From: CAZYMI01 sp964648505
GTDB taxonomy: Bacteria > Pseudomonadota > Alphaproteobacteria > Micavibrionales > Micavibrionaceae
Assembly (NCBI GenBank): GCA_964648505.1
Contig: CAZYMI010000020.1
Coordinates: 1-33,884, forward strand
Direction: 5' to 3'
DNA: 33,884 nucleotides
The notes beneath the pieces are model-generated. The model did no database searches. It saw only the letters and a program-made list of their open reading frames with translations, and had not been told where the DNA came from. The position numbers and the translations under genes are program-made. Below are positions 1 to 7,777 of the stretch, piece after piece. Numbering within the stretch: the first letter of the stretch is position 1; each line of letters begins with the position of its first letter.

Positions 1-88
1 GGTCATTTGAATTCTTCTGCTCATTGCCCGAATAGCTGTTGCTGGCAGTGGCGTAAGGGTTATTTTTGCTGGCCGGTGGTTTGTTCAA
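1..88 (-). CDS. Probable FlaF-like flagellin regulator, 3' end cut by window edge
   Basis: An open frame runs leftward off the window edge from a TTG codon at 88-86. A perfect AGGAGG lies 6 nt before that TTG, inside the end of flbT, so the gene would overlap the last 29 bases of flbT in another frame and be translationally coupled to it. The visible start reads MNKPPASKNNPYATASNSYS. In alphaproteobacteria flaF commonly sits beside flbT, and the two act oppositely on flagellin production. The identification as FlaF rests on position and the short N-terminus only; 29 residues are too few to prove homology. A non-ATG start with such a strong ribosome binding site argues that the frame is real. 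Confidence 0.5.
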   Translation of the reverse strand, partial: MNKPPASKNNPYATASNSYSGNEQKNSND

Positions 89-458
89 GCAGCTCCTCCT
101 CATATTTAATTAAATCACGCGCTTCTTTAAGCGCCTTGTAATAAGATCCGTCAATGATTTTATCATTAATCTTCATGAAATAGACCGATGTGGAGGGGGC
201 GGCGTGCTGAATTTCCTGAATCATGGCGAAATATTTCTCATGATAAAGCCTTGGATTACGAGCCAAGTACATGCACTGAATAAGGAAATAGATCTTTTTG
301 CAAGGCGTGAGCGCCTCTTGTTCTTGCATCACGTCTTTTTCACGCAAAATGGGGGCTTCGCCAGCAATATGAAGGCGGGTACGCTGTGAATCGTTTGTAA
401 TAACAGCAGTGCCGATCAGAATTTTTTCGCCTGGTTTCAGGTCAATTACAAGGGCCAT
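60..458 (-). CDS. flbT: Flagellin mRNA translational regulator FlbT
   Basis: 132 residues, full length for the family. The start MALVIDLKPGEKILIGTAVI followed by TNDSQRTRLHIAGEAPILRE is the characteristic FlbT N-terminus. FlbT binds the 5' untranslated region of flagellin mRNA in alphaproteobacteria and restrains flagellin synthesis until the hook is assembled, with FlaF as its counterpart. It is a small cytoplasmic protein without membrane segments. The gene is divergent from fliQ across a 127-bp AT-rich spacer, and a second frame with a strong ribosome binding site starts inside its 3' end. Identification is by sequence family; the regulatory role is inferred from studied homologues. Confidence 0.92.
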   Translation of the reverse strand: MALVIDLKPGEKILIGTAVITNDSQRTRLHIAGEAPILREKDVMQEQEALTPCKKIYFLIQCMYLARNPRLYHEKYFAMIQEIQHAAPSTSVYFMKINDKIIDGSYYKALKEARDLIKYEEELLEQTTGQQK

Positions 459-585
459 GAGATTCTCTCTGTTGCGCGCAAAATGGATATTCTTCCAAAA
501 TAGGTATTTAAAGTCAAAATAGCTATTCTAACATTGTAACATAACGGTTAAAATTTCGGAAACATCGAAATGTCAGGACATACCC
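459..585. promoter_or_regulatory. flbT/fliQ divergent control region with paired AAAATAGSTATT motifs
   Basis: This AT-rich spacer must carry the promoters for flbT (leftward) and the fliQ operon (rightward). Two near-identical 12-mers, AAAATAGGTATT at 497-508 and AAAATAGCTATT at 516-527, are spaced 19 bp start to start; the core of the second, AATAGCTATT, is a perfect palindrome. They look like a tandem operator for an unidentified regulator. No sigma-54 (TGGC-N8-TTGC) element or convincing sigma-70 pair was found. fliQ has a modest AGGA ribosome binding site about 7 nt before its ATG. Confidence 0.35.
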
Positions 586-852
586 ATGAACGAAACCGAG
601 ATTATTGATATTATCAGACAGGCGATTTTACTGACAATAGAAATCTCTTTGCCAACCATGCTGGTGGGGTTGTTGGTGGGCTTAGTGATCGCCTTGATTC
701 AAGCTCTGACCCAAATTCAGGAACTGACGCTTGTTTTTGTACCAAAAATTATTGCTATTTTTCTAACGTTGTTTTTCTTTTTGCCCAGCATGTCGCTATC
801 GCTTATCAGTTTTATGAAAGCGATTGCGGATAAGATGGTTGCAATTCAATGA
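586..852 (+). CDS. fliQ: Flagellar export gate protein FliQ
   Basis: 88 residues, the usual FliQ length, with two hydrophobic helices at about 14-38 and 50-74 and the conserved stretch VGLVIALIQALTQIQELTL. FliQ forms part of the FliPQR export gate of the flagellar type III secretion system in the inner membrane. It opens the rightward operon fliQ-fliR-flhB-cckA and overlaps fliR by 4 nt (ATGA). The order fliQ-fliR-flhB is common in bacteria and separates it from type III injectisome homologues, as does the neighbouring flbT. Confidence 0.96.
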   Translation: MNETEIIDIIRQAILLTIEISLPTMLVGLLVGLVIALIQALTQIQELTLVFVPKIIAIFLTLFFFLPSMSLSLISFMKAIADKMVAIQ

Positions 853-1634
853 GTTTGATTGAGGCATTCGTCAATACATCTCTTATTGCGATCATGCTGT
901 CTTTTGTTAGGACGGGTACTGCCCTTATGGTTATGCCTGCTTTAGGCGATAGTTTTGTACCCGAACGTATCAGGCTTTTAATTGCGCTGGGTATTTCTGT
1001 TGCGCTGTCGCCTTTGGTGGCAGCGAACTTGCCACAACCCCTTCCGCAAGGCGGTTTTTTTCTGACGCTGATTGTTAGCGAAGCTTTGATCGGCGCTTTT
1101 ATCGGCACCATTGCCCGTGTGTTTATGGGCGCAACAGATACAGCGGGTATGATTGTATCAATTCATTCCGGTCTTTCGACAGCCCAGCTTTTTAACCCGC
1201 TTTTTTCAACCCAAGGGTCTATTTTAGGCGCGTTATTTTCTTTATCTGGTGTATTTTTGATTTTTTCTTTGAACCTGCATCACCTTTTAATTGCAGGGTT
1301 GATGGATAGTTATCGTTACTTCCCAATCGGAATGCTGCCAGATGCTTCGGGTATGTCCGAACTTGTTACAAAAGCAGTCTCAACGGCGTTTCTGGTTGCG
1401 GTAAAAATGTCTATTCCTTTTATCGTGGTCACTTTAATCATGTATGTTTCTATCGGCGTGCTATCGCGTTTAATGCCACAAGTTCAGGTTTTTTTGTTGG
1501 CGCTTCCAGTGCAGATCGTGCTGTCTTTATTTATACTGGCCTTGATTTTTGGCGCGATGATGAATTTCTGGGCTGAAAGTTTTGCGCAAGGCATAAGCTT
1601 GTTATTTTCATCCGTTGATCCGCGCGGAGGATAA
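849..1634 (+). CDS. fliR: Flagellar export gate protein FliR
   Basis: 261 residues with about six hydrophobic segments, matching FliR in size and topology. Recognisable family features are the N-terminal FVRTGTALMVMPALGDSFVP and the hydrophobic C-terminal half containing LSRLMPQVQVFLLALPVQI. It belongs to the FliP5-FliQ4-FliR1 gate that passes rod, hook and filament subunits across the inner membrane. Its ATG overlaps the fliQ stop, and flhB begins 5 nt after its stop with a GGAGGA ribosome binding site embedded at the 3' end, so the three are almost certainly co-translated. Confidence 0.96.
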   Translation: MSLIEAFVNTSLIAIMLSFVRTGTALMVMPALGDSFVPERIRLLIALGISVALSPLVAANLPQPLPQGGFFLTLIVSEALIGAFIGTIARVFMGATDTAGMIVSIHSGLSTAQLFNPLFSTQGSILGALFSLSGVFLIFSLNLHHLLIAGLMDSYRYFPIGMLPDASGMSELVTKAVSTAFLVAVKMSIPFIVVTLIMYVSIGVLSRLMPQVQVFLLALPVQIVLSLFILALIFGAMMNFWAESFAQGISLLFSSVDPRGG

Positions 1635-1639
1635 CACAG

Positions 1640-2737
1640 ATGGCTGAAGGCGATAATGATGGCGATGCACCAGACGATTCCCAAAAAACCGAGGAACCTA
1701 CACCGCGCAAACTAGAAGAGGCGCGAAAGAAAGGCCAGGTCGCAAATAGCCGTGAGGTGACAACCTGGCTGATGTTATTTACGGGCACTATGATTCTGGC
1801 TACATCAGGGCCTATTTTTGAAAATTATATAAAGTTACTTGAAGATTATATTGCCAATGCCGATCAACTTCCCGGAAGCCCTGCAGGGTTAGGTCTTGTG
1901 CTCACAGATGCCGTCACAGCTTCTTTTAAGATTATTGCCATGCCGCTTTTAGCTTTGGTTTTTATGGCGATTATGGGGCCTTTGTTACAGATTGGGCCTT
2001 TATTTTCACCCGATTCCATTAAGCCCAGTCTTTCTAAAATTTCAATCATCAAGGGATTTGGACGATTATTTTCACAAAAATCTTTGGTTGAGTTTTTAAA
2101 GGGTATTTTCAAGCTTGTGGTCGTGGGGTTTGTTAGCGCTATTATTATTTACCCTTATCTTCCTGCGCTTGAACATCTGATTACAGAGCCATTACCCATG
2201 GTGATGGATGATCTTTTGGGTATGACGATTCATTTAATGATTGGTATTTTAATTGTTCTATTTTTGATCGCGGGTGCGGATCTGATTTATCAGCGTTTTT
2301 CATTTTATCAGCAATTGCGCATGACAAAACAGGAAGTTAAAGATGAATATCGTCAATCCGAAGGGGATCCGGTTGTCAGGGGCAAACTTCGCCAGCTTCG
2401 CGCAGAAAAAGCACGCCAGCGTATGATGCAAGCTGTACCAAAAGCAGATGTGGTCATTACAAACCCAACCCACTTTGCGGTAGCCTTACAATATGATCCC
2501 GAGAAAATGGACGCGCCAAAGCTTTTGGCAAAAGGTGCGGATGACATTGCCATGCGTATCCGGGAATTAGCGAAAGAAAATAAAATTGAAATTGTTGAAA
2601 ACCCGCCGCTGGCTCGTGCAATTTATGATACCGTTGATATTGACGCAACAATCCCTCAGGATTTGTACAAAGCGGTTGCAGAAGTTATTTCTTATGTATT
2701 CAAAAAAACCGGTAAATTAAAACAAAAACCAACATGA
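1640..2737 (+). CDS. flhB: Flagellar export switch protein FlhB
   Basis: 365 residues. The N-terminus carries the FlhB hallmark KTEEPTPRKLEEARKKGQVA, then about four membrane segments, then a cytoplasmic domain with the autocleavage site N275-P276-T277-H278. Cleavage between Asn and Pro is what lets FlhB switch substrate specificity from rod/hook to filament subunits. The C-terminal region VENPPLARAIYDTVDIDATI is typical of the family. The gene lies 5 nt after fliR and its stop overlaps the ATG of the next gene, cckA, by 4 nt. Confidence 0.97.
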   Translation: MAEGDNDGDAPDDSQKTEEPTPRKLEEARKKGQVANSREVTTWLMLFTGTMILATSGPIFENYIKLLEDYIANADQLPGSPAGLGLVLTDAVTASFKIIAMPLLALVFMAIMGPLLQIGPLFSPDSIKPSLSKISIIKGFGRLFSQKSLVEFLKGIFKLVVVGFVSAIIIYPYLPALEHLITEPLPMVMDDLLGMTIHLMIGILIVLFLIAGADLIYQRFSFYQQLRMTKQEVKDEYRQSEGDPVVRGKLRQLRAEKARQRMMQAVPKADVVITNPTHFAVALQYDPEKMDAPKLLAKGADDIAMRIRELAKENKIEIVENPPLARAIYDTVDIDATIPQDLYKAVAEVISYVFKKTGKLKQKPT

Positions 2738-5244
2738 TTGATCATACGCCCTTTATAGCAAAACATCACAAGGGGGAAAAATTACACCCTGATTTATCGC
2801 GCCCTCGTCCTATGCATCCTTTTTTGATTGCTTTATTCACAGTGCTGTATTTGGGGGGATGCGTTGCAATTGCAATCTATCTTAAACTTGATCAGACGAT
2901 TATTATCGTCACTGTTTTTGTTTTTATCGCCTCTTTTTCCGGCGCGCTTTTGTTTAAGCGGGTCATGTATGCTTTCTCAAGGCAGGAAAAAGAACGGGTG
3001 ATCCTGCGTGAGGTGATTGAAGGATCGCGTGCCGGCAGACTTGTTACCGATAGTGCAGATAACACAGTCTATGCGAATATGCGTTTTCAAGATTTATGTG
3101 TAAATGTCGGTAGGCCTGGCCTGCCAACTTTAAAAAAGTTTTTTGAGGCGAATGACAAGGCATCAGGATTATTTTCAACGCTTTCTGAGCAGGCCCACAA
3201 AGGGCTAACAGATGAAATTGAGCTTGTGACAACGTTCGATGGTCAGGAAAAGTCGCTTTTAATTACAGCCCAGCCTGTTCCGGGATGGGCTGGGTATATT
3301 CATTGGCGTATCGATGATGTGACACGCGAAAGGGAACTTGATCGCGCTTTGGATGAAGAGCGTGAAAAACTGATTGATTTTACAGACAACGCACCAGTGG
3401 GGTTTTTCTCGGTCAATGAAGAAGGGCGTTTTTTGTTTGTAAACGCAACACTGGCGCGCTGGCTTGGTGAAGATATAGAAGATTTATTAAAGCGGGGCCG
3501 TCTTCATTCTTATCTGGTTGACCCCCCTTTTACAGCGTCACCTTATGATTTGTTAGCCCGAGGTGGTGCACGGCAGGTTGCTGAAATTAAAATGAAGGGC
3601 CCTGCGGGTCGTGTTTTTCTGGCCTCTGTGAACATGGCTGTGGTGCATGAAGCGGATGGGCGCGTTCGAACACGCGGTGTGGTTCATGACCTGACAATTG
3701 AAAAAGCCATGCGTCAGGCTTTGAAGGCATCTGAAGATCGTTTCCAAAGATTTTTTGAAGAAGCACCTTTGGGTATCGCGCTTGTTGATTCAACCCGTGC
3801 GATTAAAGATGGCAATGAAGCGCTTGCGGGTATGCTTGGTATTGATATTGCTAAACTAGATGGGTTGGATTTTACAACTATTCTTGACCCAGATTATCGT
3901 GATGTTGTTTTAAAAGCGCTTGACACAGCGGCATCAGGCGCGGCGTTATCGGCCCCTGAAGAAATACGGTTGAAGGGTCATAACCGCATAGTGCCTGTGC
4001 GTATGTTTGCGCGCAAGTTTGGTATTACAGATACCCGATCGGTTGTGTTGCACTTTATTGATTTGACGCAGGAAAAAACGCTGGAAGCACAATTTGTGCA
4101 GTCGCAGAAAATGCAAGCGATTGGGCAGCTTGCAGGTGGGGTTGCACACGACTTTAATAATTTACTTACCGCCATGATCGGTTTTTGCGATCTGCTTTTA
4201 TTGCGTCATAAGCCGGGTGACCCTTCTTTTGCGGATATCAATCAGATTAAACAGAATGGTAATCGCGCGGCAAACCTTGTACGGCAGCTTTTGGCTTTTT
4301 CCCGCCAGCAGACTTTACGGCCCAAAGTGCATGATATTACCGATATCCTTATTGAAGTGTCGCATCTTTTGCGCCGTCTGATTGGTGCCAGTATTGAACT
4401 GACGCTTAATCACGGCACAGATATGGGATCTGTGAAAGTGGATGAAGGCCAGATGGAACAGGTGCTTATTAATCTTGCTGTGAACGCGCGTGATGCTATG
4501 CCTGCGGGCGGCAAACTTATGATTGATACATTTTCTTATCAAAATGAGGGGCCGATATCACTGATCGGTGGCGAGGTGATGCCAGCAGGCCAGTGGGTTG
4601 CGATCAAAGTTTCTGACACCGGCCACGGCATGCCTGCGGATGTCATGACAAGAATTTTTGAGCCGTTTTTTACCACCAAAGATGTAGGCCAAGGCACAGG
4701 CCTTGGGCTTTCAACCGTATATGGCATTATGCGCCAAACAGGCGGTTATGTGCAGGTTGAAAGCGTTCTCAATAAAGGCACATCTTTTATTTTGTATTTG
4801 CCACGCGTATCTGATGAAGAAGTGGCCAAAGCCCAAGATAGTCGAACAGAAATCGCTGATGTTCCGACTGATCTAACAGGTACGGCCCGTATTTTGCTGG
4901 TAGAAGATGAAGATGCCGTGCGTACATTCTCCACCCGTGCACTCACCAATAAAGGATACGAAGTGCTGGGCGCCGAACATGGAGAAGCTGCGATGAAACT
5001 CTTTAACGAACTTCAAGGCCGCCCGATTGATTTGCTGGTAACAGATGTGGTGATGCCAGGCATGGATGGTCCCACAGTCGCCAAAGCGATCCGCGAGAAA
5101 ATGCCGAACCTCAAAATTATTTTTGTATCTGGTTACACGGAAGAAAAATTAAAAGATTATATGGGCCCAGGCATTCATTTTTTGCCCAAGCCCTTTACGC
5201 TAAAGCAGCTTGCTGAAAAAGTAAAAACGGTTCTGGAAGAATAA
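2734..5244 (+). CDS. cckA: CckA-type hybrid sensor histidine kinase
   Basis: 836 residues. Two transmembrane helices at about 29-48 and 54-74 are followed by PAS-like domains (the clearest near 213-330 and 335-455), then a HisKA domain with phospho-accepting H472 in the motif GGVAHDFNNLLTAMIGFCDL. The HATPase domain shows the N box (N580, N584), G1 (D628-T-G-H-G) and G2 (G652-Q-G-T-G-L-G-L). A C-terminal receiver domain has the acceptor D771 in LLVTDVVMPGMDG. The H-box sequence and architecture are those of CckA, which phosphorylates CtrA through ChpT in alphaproteobacteria and can act as a phosphatase when bound to c-di-GMP. It is longer than Caulobacter CckA (about 690 aa) because of the extra N-terminal sensory region. 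The ATGA overlap with flhB implies co-expression with the flagellar export gate. Confidence 0.9.
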   Translation: MIDHTPFIAKHHKGEKLHPDLSRPRPMHPFLIALFTVLYLGGCVAIAIYLKLDQTIIIVTVFVFIASFSGALLFKRVMYAFSRQEKERVILREVIEGSRAGRLVTDSADNTVYANMRFQDLCVNVGRPGLPTLKKFFEANDKASGLFSTLSEQAHKGLTDEIELVTTFDGQEKSLLITAQPVPGWAGYIHWRIDDVTRERELDRALDEEREKLIDFTDNAPVGFFSVNEEGRFLFVNATLARWLGEDIEDLLKRGRLHSYLVDPPFTASPYDLLARGGARQVAEIKMKGPAGRVFLASVNMAVVHEADGRVRTRGVVHDLTIEKAMRQALKASEDRFQRFFEEAPLGIALVDSTRAIKDGNEALAGMLGIDIAKLDGLDFTTILDPDYRDVVLKALDTAASGAALSAPEEIRLKGHNRIVPVRMFARKFGITDTRSVVLHFIDLTQEKTLEAQFVQSQKMQAIGQLAGGVAHDFNNLLTAMIGFCDLLLLRHKPGDPSFADINQIKQNGNRAANLVRQLLAFSRQQTLRPKVHDITDILIEVSHLLRRLIGASIELTLNHGTDMGSVKVDEGQMEQVLINLAVNARDAMPAGGKLMIDTFSYQNEGPISLIGGEVMPAGQWVAIKVSDTGHGMPADVMTRIFEPFFTTKDVGQGTGLGLSTVYGIMRQTGGYVQVESVLNKGTSFILYLPRVSDEEVAKAQDSRTEIADVPTDLTGTARILLVEDEDAVRTFSTRALTNKGYEVLGAEHGEAAMKLFNELQGRPIDLLVTDVVMPGMDGPTVAKAIREKMPNLKIIFVSGYTEEKLKDYMGPGIHFLPKPFTLKQLAEKVKTVLEE

Positions 5245-5252
5245 AGACGGTA

Positions 5253-5759
5253 TTATTTTACGCGACGTTCATAAAATAGTTCTTCGTCGGTTTCTCCATC
5301 GGGCCATTCTTTAGTATGTGTATGGGTATAAATGAATCCGTATTTTAAAATCGATTTCTGAGAGGCAAGGTTAGACGCTCGATGCGAGACCGTAATGATG
5401 CGGCAGTGCGGGTGCTGTGTAGCCCAGTCTATACGCGCCTGAAACAAAAGGTTTGATAGACCTTTCAGGCGATATTCAGGCCGTATCCATGATCCCCAAA
5501 GCTTTGCGCTAACTCTTTCAAAATCACTTTTGTCCAGTGCAATGCCTGCCATACCAATAGGCCGTTTTTCTTCATACAAAGCAAAGATCCCAGCATCTTT
5601 GTTTTCAAGCCTTTTGCGCCAGTCCTTTTCTTTGTAGCCAGATTCTTTTTCAAGATTCGAACTGAAAACTGCCAGATCTGTCTGAAGCGCATTCAAACGA
5701 ATTTCACGCAATTCATTCCAGTTTTCTTCTTGAAGCTGCAGTACTGAAAAAGGGGTCAT
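5253..5759 (-). CDS. GNAT family N-acetyltransferase
   Basis: 168 residues with the GNAT fold signature: a central strand (RPIGMAGIALDK), motif A around SWIRPEYRLKGLSNLLFQAR where a degenerate acetyl-CoA pyrophosphate loop is seen (RLKGLS instead of the common RGKGIG), and a C-terminal HRASNLASQKSILKYGFIYT that matches the family's N-x-x-x-x-x-Y/F-x-K-x-G-F element. The substrate cannot be predicted. Its ATG overlaps the stop of the upstream ppa by 4 nt, so the two form a small operon. It converges on cckA with an 8-nt gap. Confidence 0.8.
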   Translation of the reverse strand: MTPFSVLQLQEENWNELREIRLNALQTDLAVFSSNLEKESGYKEKDWRKRLENKDAGIFALYEEKRPIGMAGIALDKSDFERVSAKLWGSWIRPEYRLKGLSNLLFQARIDWATQHPHCRIITVSHRASNLASQKSILKYGFIYTHTHTKEWPDGETDEELFYERRVK

Positions 5760-6283
5760 TTTTTATACCGGTCTAAGCCTTCTTGAATCATTTTTGCGGC
5801 AGTTTCGGCATCTTTCCAGCCCATAACTTTAGACCATTTGCCTTTTTCGAGATCCTTATAGTGCGTGAAAAAATGCTCGATCTGGTCACGCAGAATTTGG
5901 CGAACATCTTCAAGAGCAACAATATTATCGTGATACGGGTATAGCTTTGGCACAGGTACGGCTAAAACTTTTTCATCAAGCCCTTTATCATCTTCCATCA
6001 GCAGCACTCCAACAGGGCGGGACCGTATAACCGCGCCCGACATCACCGGCACGGACGAGATGACCAGCACATCAACAGGGTCGCCATCGCCTGATAATGT
6101 GTGGGGAATAAAACCGTAATTGCCTGGGTAATGCATGGAGGTGTGGAGAAAGCGGTCCACAAACATTGCCCCCGATGCTTTATCAATTTCGTATTTCACC
6201 GGCACGCCACCCATAGGGTTTTCGATGATGACATTCACATCCCAAGGCGGGTTCTCGCCTGATTGTATTTTACTGATATCCAT
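5756..6283 (-). CDS. ppa: Inorganic pyrophosphatase (family I)
   Basis: 175 residues when started at the ATG at 6283 (MDISKIQSG), the usual size for bacterial family I soluble pyrophosphatases. The frame is open further upstream to 6334, but those residues lie outside the family and a GGAA ribosome binding site precedes 6283. The signature D-G-D-P-V-D-V-L-V that coordinates the metal ions, and the Tyr/Lys-rich KYEIDKASG and HYPGNYGFIPHTL segments, are intact. The enzyme hydrolyses PPi in the cytoplasm and so pulls biosynthetic reactions forward. Its upstream region contains the 18-bp tandem repeat array. Confidence 0.97.
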   Translation of the reverse strand: MDISKIQSGENPPWDVNVIIENPMGGVPVKYEIDKASGAMFVDRFLHTSMHYPGNYGFIPHTLSGDGDPVDVLVISSVPVMSGAVIRSRPVGVLLMEDDKGLDEKVLAVPVPKLYPYHDNIVALEDVRQILRDQIEHFFTHYKDLEKGKWSKVMGWKDAETAAKMIQEGLDRYKK

Positions 6284-6336
6284 TTTTATTCCGTTTGTTG
6301 TTTGCAGCACATTAGGGGCCAGACCCGTATTCACAC

Positions 6337-6426
6337 AAGAAGATTAATACACACAGGGGGATTAATGCTCATAGGGGGATTAATGCTCATAGGGGGATTA
6401 ATGCTCATAGGGGGATTAATGCGCAA
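6337..6426. repeat. 18-bp tandem repeat (minisatellite), three exact plus two diverged units
   Basis: The unit AGGGGGATTAATGCTCAT occurs exactly at 6355-6372, 6373-6390 and 6391-6408. A fourth copy at 6409-6426 has two changes near its end, and a weaker copy (about 12 of 18 positions) lies at 6337-6354. Exact central copies with decayed flanking ones are typical of an array that expands and contracts by slippage. The period is a multiple of three, which creates a spurious repetitive reading frame. The array sits between the ppa start and the recA control region and could change their spacing. Confidence 0.93.
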
Positions 6427-6470
6427 AGGAACAAACTATAAAAAATAATTATATTATGTAAATAATATTT

Positions 6471-6512
6471 GTTCACTTTTGTTCTTTACAAAAAGAACAA
6501 ATAGAGTACATT
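6471..6512 (+). promoter_or_regulatory. Candidate LexA/SOS operator and recA promoter
   Basis: GTTC occurs at 6471-6474 and 6481-6484, and its complement GAAC at 6495-6498. The arms TTTGTTCTTT (6478-6487) and AAAGAACAAA (6492-6501) form a perfect 10-bp inverted repeat with a 4-nt centre. Alphaproteobacterial LexA recognises GTTC-N7-GTTC; here the direct spacing is N6, so the match is near but not exact. A TTTACA (6485-6490) and TACATT (6507-6512) pair with 16-bp spacing would place the operator over the -35 box, suitable for repression. Confidence 0.5.
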
Positions 6513-6606
6513 TGTAACTAGAGCGGATCGAGTCGGGTATTTTAAAAAGCTTTGCAGTTGCCAATTGAAGCCCGCCGATTCGTATGAGAGACAAGGAGAG
6601 TTCACA

Positions 6607-7761
6607 ATGTCAGTCACCCCGTTCCAAGGACGCGCCGAAATGGATAATAAAGTTTCTACCCTCGATAAACGTAAAGCACTTGATGCTGCACTTACCCAGA
6701 TTGAACGTGCGTTTGGCAAGGGCTCAATTATGAAGCTCACAGCCGATCACAATCCGATGGAAGTAGAATCAATATCAACAGGTTCACTGGGCCTTGATAT
6801 GGCACTTGGCATTGGCGGGTTACCGCGTGGACGGATTGTTGAAATTTATGGGCCTGAATCATCAGGGAAAACAACGCTGGCCTTGCAGGTTATTGCAGAA
6901 GCGCAAAAGTTGGGTGGATCGTGCGCTATCGTTGATGCAGAGCATGCGCTTGACCCCACTTACGCCAAAAAACTTGGGTGCAATATTAATGAACTCCTTA
7001 TTTCTCAGCCCGATGCGGGGGAACAAGCGCTTGAGATTGCCGATACGCTTGTCCGGTCTAATGCCGTTGATGTTCTTGTCATTGATTCGGTTGCAGCCCT
7101 TGTGCCGCGTGCTGAATTGGAAGGGGAAATGGGCGACAGCCACATGGGTTTGCAGGCGCGGTTAATGTCTCAGGCACTTCGTAAATTAACGGGCTCTATA
7201 TCACGCTCACGTTGTGTTGTTATTTTTATCAACCAGATCCGTCAGAAAATCGGTGTTATGTTTGGTAACCCTGAAACAACGACTGGCGGTAACGCACTTA
7301 AGTTTTATGCATCTGTGCGTATCGATATTCGTCGTATTGGCGCAATTAAAGATCGTGAAACAGTTGTAGGCAATCAAACACGCGTTAAAATTGTTAAAAA
7401 CAAGATGGCGCCGCCATTTCGTCAGGTTGAATTTGATATTATGTATGGCGAAGGCATATCAAAGACAGGTGAGATTGTAGATCTTGGTGTTAATGCAAAC
7501 TTGATTGATAAATCAGGCGCATGGTTTTCCTATGAAGGACAGCGCATTGGCCAGGGGCGGGAAAACGCTAAGCAATTTTTGAAAGATAATCCTGAAATCA
7601 TGCTTCAGATTGAACAAAAAATTCGTGCCAATGCTGGGGTTGTTGCAGAAAAAATGCTGGCGGGTGCCGAACAAGGGGAAGCGATGGAAGATGATGTGGC
7701 TGCGACAGCGCCTGCATCTGATTCAGGGGATAAACCAAAAAAATCTGCAAAATCCGCCTGA
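6607..7761 (+). CDS. recA: Recombinase RecA
   Basis: 384 residues from the ATG at 6607, chosen because AAGGAGAG lies immediately upstream; an in-frame ATG at 6565 lacks a ribosome binding site and would add a non-family extension. The Walker A motif G82-P-E-S-S-G-K-T-T and Walker B region VDVLVIDSVAALVPRAELEG with D160 are intact, as is the NQIRQKIGVMFGNPETTTGG L2 region. RecA coats single-stranded DNA, drives homologous recombination and activates LexA self-cleavage. The tail is alanine/lysine-rich, as is usual. It is monocistronic and converges on a membrane protein gene 16 nt downstream. Confidence 0.98.
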   Translation: MSVTPFQGRAEMDNKVSTLDKRKALDAALTQIERAFGKGSIMKLTADHNPMEVESISTGSLGLDMALGIGGLPRGRIVEIYGPESSGKTTLALQVIAEAQKLGGSCAIVDAEHALDPTYAKKLGCNINELLISQPDAGEQALEIADTLVRSNAVDVLVIDSVAALVPRAELEGEMGDSHMGLQARLMSQALRKLTGSISRSRCVVIFINQIRQKIGVMFGNPETTTGGNALKFYASVRIDIRRIGAIKDRETVVGNQTRVKIVKNKMAPPFRQVEFDIMYGEGISKTGEIVDLGVNANLIDKSGAWFSYEGQRIGQGRENAKQFLKDNPEIMLQIEQKIRANAGVVAEKMLAGAEQGEAMEDDVAATAPASDSGDKPKKSAKSA

Positions 7762-7777
7762 TAACAGCGTTTTATAT

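Larger units (their letters stand above)
6284..6606. other. 323-bp intergenic region between divergent ppa and recA
   Basis: No credible gene lies here. From left to right it holds the ppa 5' flank, the 18-bp tandem repeat array (6337-6426), an AT-rich stretch, a palindrome with GTTC repeats (6471-6501) that probably controls recA, and the recA leader. The recA ribosome binding site AAGGAGAG lies just before the ATG at 6607. Confidence 0.85.

Noticed and set aside
546..551. TTAACC (reverse strand) as a CtrA half-site upstream of fliQ
   Set aside because: No second TTAA at the N7 distance; a six-base half-site in an AT-rich spacer is expected by chance.
6263..6448. Rightward frame with G-G-L-M-L-I repeats
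   Set aside because: It is created by the 18-bp tandem repeat having a length divisible by three; there is no ribosome binding site and it crosses the ppa start.
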